NCBI RefSeq assembly: GCF_023159225.1
Contig: NC_063170.1
Span: 60,867,708-60,931,707, forward strand
Source of the DNA: Perognathus longimembris pacificus
Lineage: Eukaryota; Chordata; Mammalia; Rodentia; Heteromyidae
Direction of reading: 5' to 3'
Length of the DNA: 64,000 bases
In this document: piece after piece, positions 11,660-23,919 of the stretch
Numbering within the stretch: position 1 is the stretch's first letter
Layout: every line of letters starts with the position of its first letter
The notes under the pieces: model-generated
Database searches by the model: none
What the model saw: only the letters and a program-made list of their open reading frames with translations
What the model was told of the DNA's origin: nothing
Program-made: the position numbers and the translations under genes

Positions 11660-12469
11660 TTAGTTGCAAGCTTGTAGCTTTAGACCAGACCCATGGCAAA
11701 ACTTTGTTTGGCTTGATCTGGTTCCCTTCGTGTGTGTCTTACCTATTCTTATATCCCTGGGATTTTAATTGGAATGTGTACTCTCTTAGTTTGTAGTTTC
11801 TTCTTCTAGTGTGTCGGCCAAACTTTGTGAAATAGCTAGGTGGTATGAGAGACAAGAAGACCTTTCTATTTACATTTAAATAAACTTAAAGCAATGTTGT
11901 GGCCAACTGAAGCATATCGTTGGGTGGTTTTCATCCTATGCCCAGTCACATAGCAAATCAGCTCCCACACATGGGCATGGAGTTCAACTCAGTACCATCT
12001 CATTGAATTCCTGAGCAGCATCTTGCTATGGTCTAGGATACTAGACCTTTGTGAATGCTGTACCTTTTAACAGGGCCAGACACAGATTCTCCATAATGAC
12101 CAGGTGGCCATTAGGCCACGTGACTAATGCTAATACTTTCACACTCCCCAACAATGGCTGGCATGTTGGTGAGAAGGTCTTGTGAATCAGTAGGATGAAG
12201 GACAGTTTTTGTTTCTCTTCAAAGTTTGGTAGTCTCCATGACTGAGTCCTTGCTACGTCTTTGTCTTCTTCTGGGTTCTTAAGTAGGCCACATACTCATT
12301 GGCTGGCAGGTGACTAGAATCCTTCATTTCAGAGCATGAAGTACTTTGAAGGGGGACAAACAGTCTACATCTTAAAGTTGGAAGAATAATTTCAATGACT
12401 TTTGTTTCCCTATGATTAGGCATTGAAAATCGATTACTTGATTATTTAGGTAGAAGCAAGTTTTGCGTG

Positions 12470-12515
12470 GTATGTGGTGTGTATGTGTGTGTGTGTGTGT
12501 GTATGTGTGTGTGTT
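12470..12515. repeat. (TG)n microsatellite
   Basis: Interrupted TG repeat with two TATG interruptions. No SINE was seen next to it. Confidence 0.9.
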
Positions 12516-12599
12516 TATTTTTTAATGCTTCATACCAGGTTTTTAAATGATATTTAAGCAGTACTGTTATGAGAATTTGTGCTTTTAAAGATGTTTAGG

Positions 12600-12725
12600 A
12601 CTAATTTTGTTCTACTCACTGGATACCAGTTGCATCAACACAGTGAATCACAAATATGAAAAATAACTCTAGGCATTGATAAATACTATTGGGGCAACAT
12701 GTCCCTAGACTGAGAATCACTATGA
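12600..12725 (-). mobile_element. MER5A-like hAT (Charlie) MITE relic
   Basis: Read on the plus strand it follows the reverse complement of MER5A: a tctactcactggataccagt stretch, then aacatgtccctagactg, then the terminal tgagaatcactatg. Highly diverged, as expected for a transposon family that predates the placental radiation. Confidence 0.65.
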
Positions 12726-12762
12726 TATAGCAATCTTAACTCTTCATCCTACAATCTCTAAT

Positions 12763-12812
12763 ATTATATACATATACATATGTATATATATGTATATATG
12801 CACATATATCTA
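12763..12812. repeat. (TATACA)/(TATG) AT-rich simple repeat
   Basis: Alternating ATATAC and TATGTA units. Simple repeat only. Confidence 0.8.
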
Positions 12813-12815
12813 GCA

Positions 12816-15640
12816 GCAAGCAAATTAAAACAATAAAATCAGACATGCTCCTTTTTTAATTAAAAGTTTAAAAGCATTCAAGTGAACTTTCCAAATGGTT
12901 TTAACTCGATAGGAGAAGTTATTAAAAAGATCAGTAAATAATTTGAGGAGCTGGGAAGACGAAGGGAAGTGTAGAGAAAATACTTTAAAACTTGGAAATT
13001 GTATTCCCCTCTAAATAGATTAATGGTTATTTTTAATGCAACTTTGGTATTAATTCAGTTTGACGAAGGGTGCATCTTCTTTGGCTAGAGTAGTTACAAA
13101 GAAACATCTATGTCTTAAATCTAGAAGAAGTTCTAAAGCTTGATACAGGAGCTGGCAACTAATAAGTTGCAAAAAGAAAACATAAAAGTGACAAAGATTC
13201 AATATACTTTTTTCTTCTAAAATGATGACTACTGGAATAAGTAAAATAAAACTCATCTCCAAGTCCTCTTGTGGCTGTAAAAAAAGGAGAATGTGGAAAG
13301 AAATAGCTTGCCGTCTCCTTTGTTGTGTTTCATGTTTTAATGCACAATAGTCACATTCTAAACACAGCTTGTCATTTTCATAGCAGCTTGCCCATCGATT
13401 TAGGTTGGAGTGTCTTACAGAATACTTTGTCCAATGATTCTTAATCCCAACAGCTTTCAAATACCTTCTGAGCTTTTTGGAACTACAAATGTCCAAACCC
13501 TACTGACAGATACTCTGATTTAATAGTCTAAGGGAGGCTGCACTATGACTATTTTAATGTTTCTCCGGTAATGCTATTTGCCATGTACTCAAGCTGATAA
13601 ACACTGGCCTATTAGTCCATGACTCCACATTTAAACCCACACAGGGACTGAGTGACTAGTGTCATCAGTTAAGTGATCCCACTGTTAAGACAGTAGGATC
13701 TGGTAAGGATGTGGCAGCTTGGAGATTCCTAGTACAAAACCTTTTTCGCGGCTCAGTTATTGCCCTATAGTAATGATGCTCTGCTTTTTGTTAGAAGCCA
13801 GATATGTAGAGGGACGTTTAGACTAAACTTCCCCTCATATTTTAATACACACATTCCAGTTACATCAATAATATCCAATTTGACTGTCCTTCTCCTATTG
13901 CCTTAAAGTTGGTTGCCTTAAAGTCCTCTCTGGAGGACAAGCACACAGTACCTTCTCTCATCTTGCTACTCACTCATGATTCATCCACTCATCAGTTCAT
14001 CCGCGTGTGCATCTGCCCCTGTATTCAACAGTCATGTCAAATATCAACAATATGGCAGGCACTGGGAAGATTACAGGGAACGAGGGCTGGATCTTGGTTT
14101 CAAGAAGCTTGCAGTCTCATAAGGGGGAAAGACAAGGCAGCAATCAATACTGCAGGATGGGGATTATTTTCTTCTTAGTTATTACAACCAATTAGTTGTA
14201 CTAGGAGGTGTCATGTTCACATGTTTATATTTGAATACAGTATACGGTGCTCAGAATGCTTGCAGCGGGAGGACGGAGTAGAGAACTGAAACACATCGGA
14301 GTTGAGAAGGGAATTTAACGGGCACATTCATTCAGTCATTTAGAAGATATTTTGAAGGAGACACTCATGTAGTTAAATCAAAGCCTCTGGAGTCAGATAT
14401 CAATTAAATCTACTTGCCTAAGTAGATGGAATTTCATATCACTCTAGGCTCACATTTCAAAATCAGTTTTTGGCATTTTTTAATATGAATACATCTTTGT
14501 CCTGTATCTGACTGAGGAGCTTTGGAATATTCTGTATGTATAATGAACCTGAACTCCTTTCTGCTCTCATTCTCTCAACATACCCAACAGTGCCTGTAGC
14601 CTCAGGTACCTACACTTCGTGTGTGATTGTCCATTGGACATTACTTATGGTTTTATTTCTCATAAGTGAAAACATTCCAACAGTGAGAGCCATCACCTTA
14701 AGTCTAAGTGAACTTGCTCAAATTTCTTTCTGGCACTACATATCTGAGATTCTGTAGTCATTAAGTGTATATTTATTGAAATATAGAGACAAATAAAGGT
14801 AGCTGGCAAGTTGAGTTGAAACTGAGGACATCTGATGTCAATCTCCTGAACTGACCAACTCTAGCATTGCATTTCCCCCTCAAAGCAAGTCTTTGAAATG
14901 ACACCTATGCACTCATAGGTAGAATTCATGACTCATGAAATGGTATCTCCCCAAAGGCCAACTCTTGGTATTTTTCTTACCTGCTTCTGGAGAAATTAAA
15001 TAATGCAAACTTGTTCTAAGGAAAGGCCCATAAATACCTTAATAGACTATGGAAACATTTTCTTCCTAACATATTTCCAATTTTATGTTTCTCAGTCATC
15101 GTGGATGTTCATTTTTCAAGGTGTCAAATCGTACTGGTTCTCTCTCTTGGTAATTTTGTCAGCGTGTCAGAAAAAAAAAAGTATCTCTGTTTGCAACATT
15201 CCTGTAGGGGCGTAAGGGAGGCAGGACAAAAGGAGAGGAACTAATAAGGCCGCTGTGGCTTTTAAGAAAAAAGTCAAGGATTCAGAAATGTAGGCACTTC
15301 TTTGTTTTTGAAAGTCAGACTAGAGTTCAAACCAAGGTACATCACAGGCCTTGGGGAATGAAAGGGAGAGAAACTTTGCCTTAGTACAAATGGTGAGCCC
15401 CACTGGAGTGAACACGGAGCTAGATCTAAGGGATCTTATCTCTCTATGCTTCTAAGGGAATGTTAGACTCTATGAATTAATAACAGAAACTTGGTACACA
15501 CTGAACAAGGGGTTTGAAAAAGAAAATGGAGATCTGATTCTCGAACCTATAGTTCAAATGCGGGTTGACCAAGCAGATCTGGTGCTAAGTATTTTTAAAA
15601 GCATTAATTAATTTATTATTGAGGAGTAGCTTACTCTTTT
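12816..15640. other. Largely unique non-coding sequence
   Basis: No named element. The longest open frame of the window, 148 codons on the minus strand, lies at 13050-13496; it has a small Cys/His cluster but no family I recognise and is not annotated as a gene. Weak MIR-like wording near 14376-14450 was too diverged to call. Confidence 0.4.
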
Positions 15641-15641
15641 T

Positions 15642-15895
15642 GGTCAGTGATAAATGCTGTAAACTGGGTGGCTTTCGAACAATGGAAATTTATTCTTTCT
15701 GGGGCTGGGAAGCCCAATATTCAGGTGCTGACTGGTTCATAGGTGCTACTTCTCACTGTGTACTTACACAGTCGAAAGGACAAAGCAGCTCCCAGAGGCC
15801 CCTGAGAGTCAGGCACTAACTCTATTCCTAAAGGCTCTATAACTTATGATCAAATCACATCCCAAGGGTTCCTTTGTATATTGCCATCCATCATG
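15642..15895 (-). mobile_element. MaLR (MST/MLT1-type) LTR relic
   Basis: Plus-strand sequence matches the reverse complement of ERVL-MaLR LTRs: aactgggtggctttcgaaca, then gaaatttattctttctgggg, then ggttcataggtgctacttct. The LTR therefore points to the minus strand. The remainder, toward aatcacatcccaagg, is also MaLR-like. Diverged solo LTR. Confidence 0.65.
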
Positions 15896-15920
15896 GGTTA
15901 GACTAAAATGTAAACTCTGT

Positions 15921-15960
15921 GTGTGTGCATGTGTGTGTGTGTGTGTGTGCATGTGTGTGT
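15921..15960. repeat. (GT)n microsatellite at the tail of a minus-strand SINE
   Basis: The GT tract sits exactly where the A-rich tail of the adjacent minus-strand SINE should be, between the SINE body and the left copy of its target-site duplication. It is therefore probably a CA-expanded SINE tail. Confidence 0.85.
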
Positions 15961-16190
15961 TGGTCCTGGGGCTTGAACTCAGGGCCTGGGTGGTGTCTCT
16001 GAGCCTCTTTTTGCTCAGGGTTAACATTCTATCACTTGAGCCATAGCTCCACTTTCAGCTTGTTTGGTAGTTTTAGAGGAGATAAGAGTCTCACAGACTT
16101 TCCTTCTCTGGGCTGGCTTCAAACTGTGGTCTTTAGATGTCAGCCTTCCGAGTAGCTAGGATTACAGGCGTGAGCCACGAGAGCCCAGCT
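15961..16190 (-). mobile_element. Composite SINE (7SL/B1-like head plus tRNA-like module)
   Basis: On the minus strand the head shows gggctctcgtggctcacgc and cctgtaatcctagctact, and the 3' half the shared module ending in gagttcaagccccaggacc. Similar words TAAACTCTGT (15911-15920) and TAAACTGTGA (16191-16200) flank the element plus its CA tail and probably are the target-site duplication. Confidence 0.88.
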
Positions 16191-16379
16191 TAAACTGTGA
16201 ATTTTGAGGGCACACAAACACTTAGGCTTCCAAAGAAGGTGCCAGTAATGTCATATTTGTAGATTTGAAAAGTAACACGCAAAGTATTTAATTATAGACA
16301 GAGGCCAAAGGCCAATAAGATATATCCCTGATGGTGATACCATTTACACTTTATCTTGGAGTTTTCAGCTATGATTGGC

Positions 16380-16400
16380 AAAAAAAAAAAAAAAAAAAAA
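16380..16400. repeat. Poly(A) tract
   Basis: A run of about 20 A without a recognisable SINE or processed gene body directly upstream. Confidence 0.8.
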
Positions 16401-16448
16401 GTGAACTGCCAGTTTCAGAGCATGTCTTTAAGCCTTAGCATTTAATTC

Positions 16449-16673
16449 ATTATTATTATTATTATTATTACTATTATTATTTTGCCCGTCCTGGGGCTTT
16501 GGACTCAGAGCCGAGCACTGTCCCTGGCTTCTTGTTGCTCAAGGCTAGCACTCTGCCAATTTGAGACACAGCGCCACTTCTGGCCTTTTCCATATATGTG
16601 GTGCTGAGGAATCCAACCCAGTGCTTCATGTATACAGGGCAAACACTCTTGCCCCAGGCTATGTTCCCAGCCC
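16449..16673 (-). mobile_element. Dimeric tRNA-like SINE, full length
   Basis: Minus-strand copy of the dimer with its tail expanded to (TAA)n at 16449-16481. Perfect 12-bp target-site duplications AGCATTTAATTC lie at 16437-16448 and 16674-16685. More diverged than the other dimers: box B reads ggttggattcctc on the minus strand. Confidence 0.92.
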
Positions 16674-17169
16674 AGCATTTAATTCTAATACAGAACAATT
16701 TTCCCCTATTTTATGCTATTTCTATTATTAACTTCAGATAGTTGTATAAGGGGATTTCAACTTTAAATGCTTAAAGTTAAGGGAGGTGATGTTTGGGGCA
16801 TCAAAGAGAGGAAAGAAGATGCAAATATATCTGACCTCGAGGACAAGCTATGATTTTGCACATTTTGCTGCTCTTCTGCTTACATTCTTCTTACTTCTCC
16901 ATGGAGTTTGGGGTTATTCTCTAATTCTGAAATACGAGCAACAAGGAAAACTCAGGGGCCACTGCTTGAATGCATTCTTGGAATTTAAATGAGGAGAGAA
17001 TCATAGAGAAACTTGGGTAGATGAGGTTCTTGCTTCTGAACTTTTCATCTGGGCTTTTCATCCAAGCTTGTGTGAGGATATGTGCTATGAGCCTGCGTTG
17101 GAAGTAAGAGAAGTTAAAGTTCTTTTCCAAAAAACAGGGAAGCCTGCAAACAGAATTTTAAAGAATCTC

Positions 17170-17361
17170 GGGCTGGGGATATAGCCTAGTGGCAAGAGTG
17201 CCTGCCTCGGATACACGAGGCCCTAGGTTCGATTCCCCAGCACCACATATACAGAAAACGGCCAGAAGCGGCGCTGTGGCTCAAGTGGCAGAGTGCTAGC
17301 CTTGAGCGGGAAGAAGCCAGGGACAGTGCTCAGGCCCTGAGTCCAAGGCCCACGACTGGCC

Positions 17362-17390
<29 letters not shown>
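17170..17390 (+). mobile_element. Dimeric tRNA-like SINE, young copy
   Basis: Full-length copy: gggctggggatatagcc head, box B (ggttcgattcccc), second module and about 30 A residues. Target-site duplications of 17-18 bp (agaattttaaagaatctc) are perfect at 17152-17169 and 17390-17407. It keeps several CpGs (gaaaacggccagaagcggcg) and carries the gagcgggaagaag subtype word, shared with the copy at 61713. Long pure tail, perfect duplication and retained CpGs suggest a recent insertion. Confidence 0.95.
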
Positions 17391-17392
<2 letters not shown>

Positions 17393-17581
17393 ATTTTAAA
17401 GAATCTCATGCAACAGCTACCTCAGAGAGGCAGAAATAGTTCAACCTACACCAGCTTGTATCTTTAATCTTCTGTATCCACAGGAAGTATGCATTCTGTT
17501 TGTTTGTGGCATAATTTAACCTGTACATAGGAAGATACCCTCAGTCCAGAATTGTTTCACCAGGACAGAAAATAGTCTTTG

Positions 17582-17675
17582 GTTGTATGTATGTATGTAT
17601 GTATGTATGTATCATCCATCCATCCATCCATCCATCTTACTATCTATCTTTGTCTATCTATCATCTACCTACCTC
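17582..17675. repeat. (GTAT)n-(CATC)n-(CTAT)n compound microsatellite
   Basis: Seven or so GTAT units followed by CATC units and degenerate CTAT/CTAC units. Likely length-polymorphic. Confidence 0.9.
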
Positions 17676-18744
17676 CCCATGTAGCTATTGATACACACAA
17701 AATTATACAAAGTTGCAGATCCCAATTTGCCTTTTCTTTTCCCAAGGGCTATGGTCATGCATACAAGTCTTCTAGACCTTCAGAAGTGATTTGTCCACCC
17801 TCTGCTAAATGTTAAGAAATTAGAAAGTAAAGAGAGCATTCTGCATAAGACTTTGTCAGTAAAGAAATCTCTGAAGCATGCACATCCAGTATCCAAACCA
17901 GGTAAGGCTGTGCATAGGGCCGAAGTCTCTGCTTGTTAAGGAAGCATGTCCTCTCTCCCACATCACCAGAACACACCAACACCATTGCTATCCCACCTTA
18001 CAGAGCCCTCAGGACCACACCTGGAGAAGGACTGGAAACATGGCTTTTGTTTCTGGCCTCTGGAATTGTCACCTGCAGATGGTTAACAATTTCTTTTCTT
18101 CTCTCAAGGTTTTCATTGTTCTACTGAAATCTCTGGGCCTTTCACCATGGCAATAGAAAGTACTGATTGGATTTGTCTTAGCTTTTGGATAATGTTCCAG
18201 AAGGTACCAGATTTTCCTTTAGTAAGGAAATTAATTTTGTCCATTGAGTTAATTCTCTTACTTCTCATACAACTCACCTCTAACAATTTGTGGAAGATTA
18301 GTGAGCTTAGAAAACATTAATGGGAATCTGTTTGCATTTGTACATTTGGAGAAATGCAATCTTCTTTCTTTTTAATAAGCATATCTCTTTATGAATTATT
18401 AAAAATACTACTACAGATAAATACAAAAAAGCACATAACAAACATCTAAATTTCTACCATTTAGGTACTCTACTATTTGTGTGAAGACTTTGAGACTTTC
18501 TCCATACATACAACATTTTACTTATAAAACTTGAATTATACATTTTGCCTCAAAACTGTAAATCATGAGCATTGTTTCTCTCAATTAGTTTAACTGAATA
18601 ATTAAGTGGTTTTCAAAGATTGTGGGGGAAATGCTCAGGGCACGTTCTTACACATGTATTTTGGCAAACATAATGATTGATGGCATGAGATCATCTTTTG
18701 TAGCATTATGAGGTCATGACTAAGATCAGGCACATATTAACAAC
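17676..18744. other. Unique non-coding sequence
   Basis: No repeat or gene recognised. A 92-codon plus-strand frame at 17878-18156 shows no motif and overlaps another frame of similar length; both look like chance. Confidence 0.45.
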
Positions 18745-19038
18745 TTGTGAAGTCTCACCATTGTCTTGTTTTCCTCACCCTTGAATGTCACCTGTTCAAT
18801 GAATCCCATTATAATCTTCTTATCCCTAATGAAATTGTGCCCACTCCACTGGAACACACTTATCCTATTTATTTGTGCTTTGTTTCACTGCACTTAGAAC
18901 TTGGCACCTCACACTTTTGCTTATGTGCTCTCTGGCCAGGTAGAGAAAAGTCCCATTGAGTGTTTTGTTCATTCTTGTTACTCACACCTCTTACAATAGT
19001 ACCTAGCAAATAGTAGGTGTTCAGAAAAGAGGTGGCTG
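18745..19038 (+). mobile_element. L2 LINE 3' end
   Basis: The order of words follows the L2 consensus tail: cttgaatgtcacctgttcaa, then cactgcacttagaacttggc, then agaaaagtcccattgagtg, and finally acctagcaaatagtaggtgt. Ancient, non-coding. Confidence 0.8.
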
Positions 19039-19274
19039 AGCTAAGGACAAGGTAGTACCTGTTTTTATTCTCCTAGATAAAGAGCCATATTAAAATTGAA
19101 TAAAAATAAGTATATAGTCATAGGAGGGCAGTCAATTAGTGTAGTCTCACATCTGTTTTTCATCCATTCAACCACCTTTTCTTCTTCTAGTGGTCCAGAT
19201 TTGCCTATTCTAACTATGAAAACATGACTGCAGTCAGAATGGTACCCATGTAGCAGATACACTTTTAGATATGG

Positions 19275-19450
19275 GGCTGGTAAATTGTTATTTTTTTCTG
19301 TAAAGCTCTAGTTCATAAATGTCTTGGGCTTTCTTGGCCATACAGTGTTGCTCTCAACAACTCTACTCTGCTGTAATAACATGAACATAACCATGGAGAG
19401 TAGCAAACAAATGGGAGCAACCGTGTTCCATTAATACCTTATTTACCACA
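19275..19450 (+). mobile_element. MER20-like hAT MITE relic
   Basis: Matches the consensus I remember for this hAT-Charlie MITE: tctgtaaagctctagttcat, then gggctttcttggccatac, then caacaactctactctgctg, then accgtgttccattaatacctt. The family name is less certain than the class. Confidence 0.65.
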
Positions 19451-19944
19451 GGTTCCAGTCTTCTGACCATTACCTGAGAATTATAAATTTAACTTCTATT
19501 AATTCAAGATTACCAGGCATGGAGAATCGCCATGTTCAGTGAAAATGTAGTATGACAATAAATGTGTGCCAAAAGTTTTTCTTAATAACCATATTGCAAG
19601 CAGTAAAAGAGAAACAAGTGAAATGAATTTCAATAACAAAATGTATTTGGTCAAATATATTAAAAACATTGCTTCAGCAGGTAACCAATGCAAAATAGTA
19701 TTCGCGGAATGTTTTCATCATCTATGAAACTATTGGAATCTGGCATGGATTCTGCACTTTGAATGCATGCGGCTTCAGCTTAGTCATGTTTCTATAGCCA
19801 CATTGGAGAGTGGCTACTATGTTGGACAGTGAAGTTTGAGAAGTGGGTTTTCCAACTTCAACATTGCTTGCAGACATTTTTTTTTATGGAGAATATATTT
19901 AGGATGGAGAGCTGAACGTTTCATGATAACATGTCTCACAGATA

Positions 19945-20072
19945 CTGCTTGCCTTTACCCACAAGATGCCAATGCCACCTCCCCATTTGGGACAACAACA
20001 ACAACAAAAACTCCAGACTTTGCTAAATATTTCTTGAAGGATAAGATTTCCTCTGACTGAGAAGCACTGATG
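19945..20072 (-). mobile_element. MER5A-like hAT MITE relic
   Basis: Plus-strand wording follows the MER5A reverse complement: tttacccacaagatgccaat, then gacaacaacaacaacaaaaa (expanded), then ccagactttgctaaatattt, then the terminal gactgagaagcactg. Confidence 0.75.
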
Positions 20073-20317
20073 TAGAGTAAAAAAAATTAAACTAGGTTAA
20101 AAAAAATCCCCCTGATACTAAGCATAACCTTTAGTGCCAATGTGCTTAGGAGAATGGAGCTAGAGGGAGAAAGAAAGGCTGCAGAGATGTCTGTAGTTCT
20201 TCAGAGGCAGCGATCCAAAACTGGGTTAAAAGTACTAATTTACTTGAAATAGATATTAAATTATTATGTCACTGTATTCCTATAACCAATATATCCATGC
20301 CTCAAATCCAAATGCAA

Positions 20318-20388
20318 ACTTTTTTTAAGTGCCAGAGCTTTTCACCTTAGGCAAGTTCTCTACCACTGAGTCACATGCTGAACCCAAA
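20318..20388 (-). mobile_element. ID-like SINE fragment
   Basis: Plus-strand wording is a degraded reverse complement of an ID element: a T-rich start, ttaggcaagttctctaccac, tgagtcacatgctgaaccc. Old and truncated. Confidence 0.6.
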
Positions 20389-22031
20389 TCCAACCATTTG
20401 CCTGCTGCCTTTCCTAGTGAAATCTATTGGTAGAAGAAACTGAAAAGCTTCAGAGTTTGTAAATCATACCATTGCTTTCCTGACTTGGAATACTAATATG
20501 CACATTTCACTCCTAGCACTACCCAACAAGAAAACCTATGAATTATATAGTAGGCCCCAGTCCAAATGTTACAGCAATGGAGAGGTATTACAAGTAATAT
20601 CAACCAGGAAATGATGCTAATGGAACTAAGTAGAGATAGATAGGTGAGGAGAGTGGGAGTCAAGTCTCTTGCATCCTTTCCACAGCTCTGTGCTTTCTTA
20701 CGCTGTCACGAGAAGAAAAGGAGCTATCTGATAGAGATCTGATGTTATTTTCTCCTTATACTAGCTGTTCTGATTTACATGTGGAACTCTACTGAACTGC
20801 TTATAGCTAGCCACAAACACAAACTGGAGAAGTTCAATTATGATAAGAAGGATAAAGAAGGCAAACAGTAATAACCTGTCTCCATTTCTAGATGCAATAA
20901 GATATTAGAAAGCGTTGATGCAATTGTTAGATGATAAACTAACTAGGAAACAGAGGGATCCTCAGATGGCCTCAAACCTAACTGTCCACTCAGAGGTGAA
21001 TGGCACTGCACTGATACAAATCTGTGATCTAGAGCCCGGGGAATCACGTTCTTTCTGTGCAGTGAAAGTTCATGTGCATTGAATCTCTTTTCATTGAAGA
21101 CTATATGGATATTTTTAACTTTCTGACTTCATGGAAATACTTTCCTCAAAATCTAACAGGATTTGTGCCCAAACTCAGTTTCTTGTTTGGTTACATACAA
21201 GTACTTTACTATTTATTGATCCTTCAAGAGGGGCCTGAACTAACATTTGACCTCTATTTCACATTAGACTTTTAATGTTATATAATTTTAGACTTCTGGT
21301 AGTGTATCTCAGAGAATGTATGCTTACTGTCAGACAGTATACATGAACTAAACTTTTAAAATGTTTATCTGTAAGCATTTTCTGAAAGGGGACTATATTT
21401 TTTAATGTTAAGATTATTAATAGGAACACATACACCAGTTTTTGAGCCAAAAACTATACTAGAATTATGCTAAATGCCTTCAGCATTTCTGTGTTTATAA
21501 TAGGTCAATCCTTCAAGAATAAAACAAGTGGCTTGCGATTCTGTTGATGCCTGACACTCCCTCAGCCCCTCCTAGGGAAGTGGAAACATGGGTAGGCACA
21601 GAGGGCAGGATAACCTAGGAGGATAACCTGAGAATTCCTAGGAAGTCCCAAGGTAGCCATTTGTTAGGTCACTCAACACCCTCTCCAAACAAGATGGCTG
21701 CGGCCTCACACAGGAAGTAAAAGGTTTGTACTTCCTGGCCCTCATTCTGTGATGTGCTATTCCTCCAAGCTAACAAGACAATATCAAGAAGAAATATAAC
21801 AAAAGGCCAGAGGGTGTGTGGTACAGGCTGAGGATTATAAAGTGCCTTCCCAATAATTTCATTTAAATCTGTTTAATCCTTATGATGCTGAAACTATGCT
21901 CACAACTAGACAGTTTGATTTGAAAGGCAAACAACTTCTTTCTTTGGTACCTTATGACCATAACACAATTTAAAGATTTTGTGATTGTATTCTTCACCAT
22001 GGGGCTCTGAAAAGGCTTTGGCTTATTTGTT
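20389..22031. other. Unique non-coding sequence with a possible MIR relic
   Basis: No gene recognised. 21840-21910 (aatttcatttaaatctgttt, then ccttatgatgctgaaactat) may be a minus-strand MIR, but it is too diverged to be sure. Confidence 0.4.
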
Positions 22032-22046
22032 CAACAACAACAACAA

Positions 22047-22077
<31 letters not shown>
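22032..22077. repeat. (CAA)n microsatellite
   Basis: About 15 CAA triplets with a short GCAGCAA interruption. Probably the expanded A-rich tail of something no longer recognisable, or a plain microsatellite. Confidence 0.9.
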
Positions 22078-22078
<1 letters not shown>

Positions 22079-22133
22079 CTTGAGACCAAATAGGAGACAC
22101 TTTGAATTCTGCTTGAGGGGGAAAAAAAACAAA

Positions 22134-22178
22134 ATCAACCAAGCAACCAAGCAACCAACCAACCAAACAAAAAAAAAC
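22134..22178. repeat. (CAAC)n-like low-complexity tract
   Basis: Degenerate ccaaccaagc repeats ending in an A run. Lies between the CAA tract and the CTCF-like motif. Confidence 0.75.
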
Positions 22179-22190
22179 TATCACATTCTA

Positions 22191-22205
22191 CCACTAGAGG
22201 GCACC
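22191..22205 (+). promoter_or_regulatory. CTCF-like motif
   Basis: The word CCACTAGAGGGCACC agrees with the core CTCF consensus (CCAC.AG.GGGC) at the informative positions. A motif alone does not show binding, and it could be a chance match or repeat-carried. No other part of a promoter or insulator is visible nearby. Confidence 0.4.
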
Positions 22206-23919
22206 AGCTAACAAGGTTAATCAGCAACCATCGCTGCCCCTCTGAATTCAACTGAGGAGTCTAAAGTCCTGTTACATAGATTGAGTTGGAGCTGCTTTAT
22301 CCTAAAAGGGTTGGCCTTTAAAAGATGTGACAGGAAAATGTTCACTCATCATCTTCCAGCAATTTTTGATTATAAGAACTATAGATATGCATGGGCTGGC
22401 TACTTACGATGTTGAGTTCAGCTGTGGATACATACTGGCCAAATGCACTATTTTTTTAAATTTAAAATGTTATTTTAAATATGTTTGGGAATTTTTTTGA
22501 ATATGAGAGACCTAGAAGTGGATATCTGAATGGACATTCTCCCTGTCAAATTTCTATCTACTTGTATTTTTCCTATAGACTATTAAACTATTAAAGCCAT
22601 TACCTTCTGTTCCTTCAGGATATCCATGGTTCTGCTTTTCTGCCCAGTGCTGAGGGAGAAAGTAGAGATGGACAAAGCCTTCTTTTCAGAATCCTGCTTT
22701 GAGCTAGACAAATTGGTCCTTTTGAGATGACCTATTGTAGAGAGAAGCTAGCCTTGAACTCCACCTTTTGGAGTTTGATTTATACAGAGTTGCTCTTTTC
22801 ATTATTTTATCCTGCACCCTTTCTCATTCCTTACTTCTTGGGTAATTTTTCTGACTGTGTACTTGTGTCATAATTATTATCCTTTCACTATTTCTGTTTG
22901 TTAGTCTTTGTGGTGGTTGTTAAATTTTACTATGCAGCCGAATCTGAACTCATATAAAATTCAGACACTCTAAAATGGCACACTGGGATTGTTTCAGCCT
23001 CACGAGTTTGCCAACATTTGGATATTAACTGGAAAAGGTACCTGGAGACTGAAGATGGGATTTGGCTTTTAACTAGCAGAGCTATCCCCATGAGTGCTAT
23101 TTGCACAATTTTGCTGATCACGTTAGCTCTTGCTATGTAAGAAATTTCTTTAAATGTACCTGTGAGATTTAGTCTCCAAAGTGTGTGTGTGTGGGGGGGG
23201 GGGTGTCTATTGTCTCTCAACTACCTCACAGAGATGTTTTGACAGTAAATGAATTATGTTAACTAGTTGGTACCAATATAGTACCAAACACATCTTTCAC
23301 GCTTGAGTTTCTTCCCTATATTTTACTTCTGTTTCCTTTCTCTCTTAGAACCTAGAGTCAGATTTTATATCAACTAGAGCAATTATATTGGCCAAAAGGA
23401 TCAGTTGCTTGCTTTCCTTTTGAGTCAAGCTTGCTATTTTTGGAATATAGTCTCTCTGCCTTAAAATGTCTTTTGAAAAATAAGCATCGAAGCTGTTGGG
23501 GGGGGGCGAAAAGAAAGTCTACAGAAAGAATCCCATAGTCCTGCCATGTGGCATTGCTGAACCAACCCGAGCACAGGGGAGCTTAGTGAGAGACGGGGAT
23601 GCCACTGGTGTTATTTTAGGGGGGAGGAGTTGTGCACATTCTTGGCTCGACATTTACAGCTTCAGTCAACTGGAGTAGGAGGCAATTAACGATTATAAAA
23701 CTCCTTTCTGCTCTTACATGGAGAGTAAACCACCCTCAAATAGTGGCATGGCTATGAAGATTGAAGAAAGTAATGAAAACAAATATGACCATTGTTATTT
23801 TTGTTGTCTTCACTCAGCAAGAAGGTTTCCAAGAGTTCTTCAGAGCACAGAAAATTGATAACAACCAGTAACAAGTTTCTCCCACTTTTCCAACCCTTTG
23901 GCCCTTTCTACATACCTTC
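22206..23919. other. Unique non-coding sequence
   Basis: No gene or named repeat recognised apart from a GT/G tract at 23181-23203 and a G run near 23499-23507. Short frames are without motifs. Confidence 0.4.
23181..23203. repeat. (GT)n-(G)n tract
   Basis: A few GT units followed by about ten G. Simple repeat. Confidence 0.8.

Noticed and set aside
15846..16046. Frames through GT repeats (also 42427-42627, 59451-59720, 55891-56154)
   Set aside because: Cys-Val or Thr-His repeats come from translated (CA)n microsatellites.
17170..17260. Possible tRNA gene (box A and box B present)
   Set aside because: The boxes belong to the tRNA-derived SINE head; no cloverleaf with proper anticodon arm and acceptor stem.
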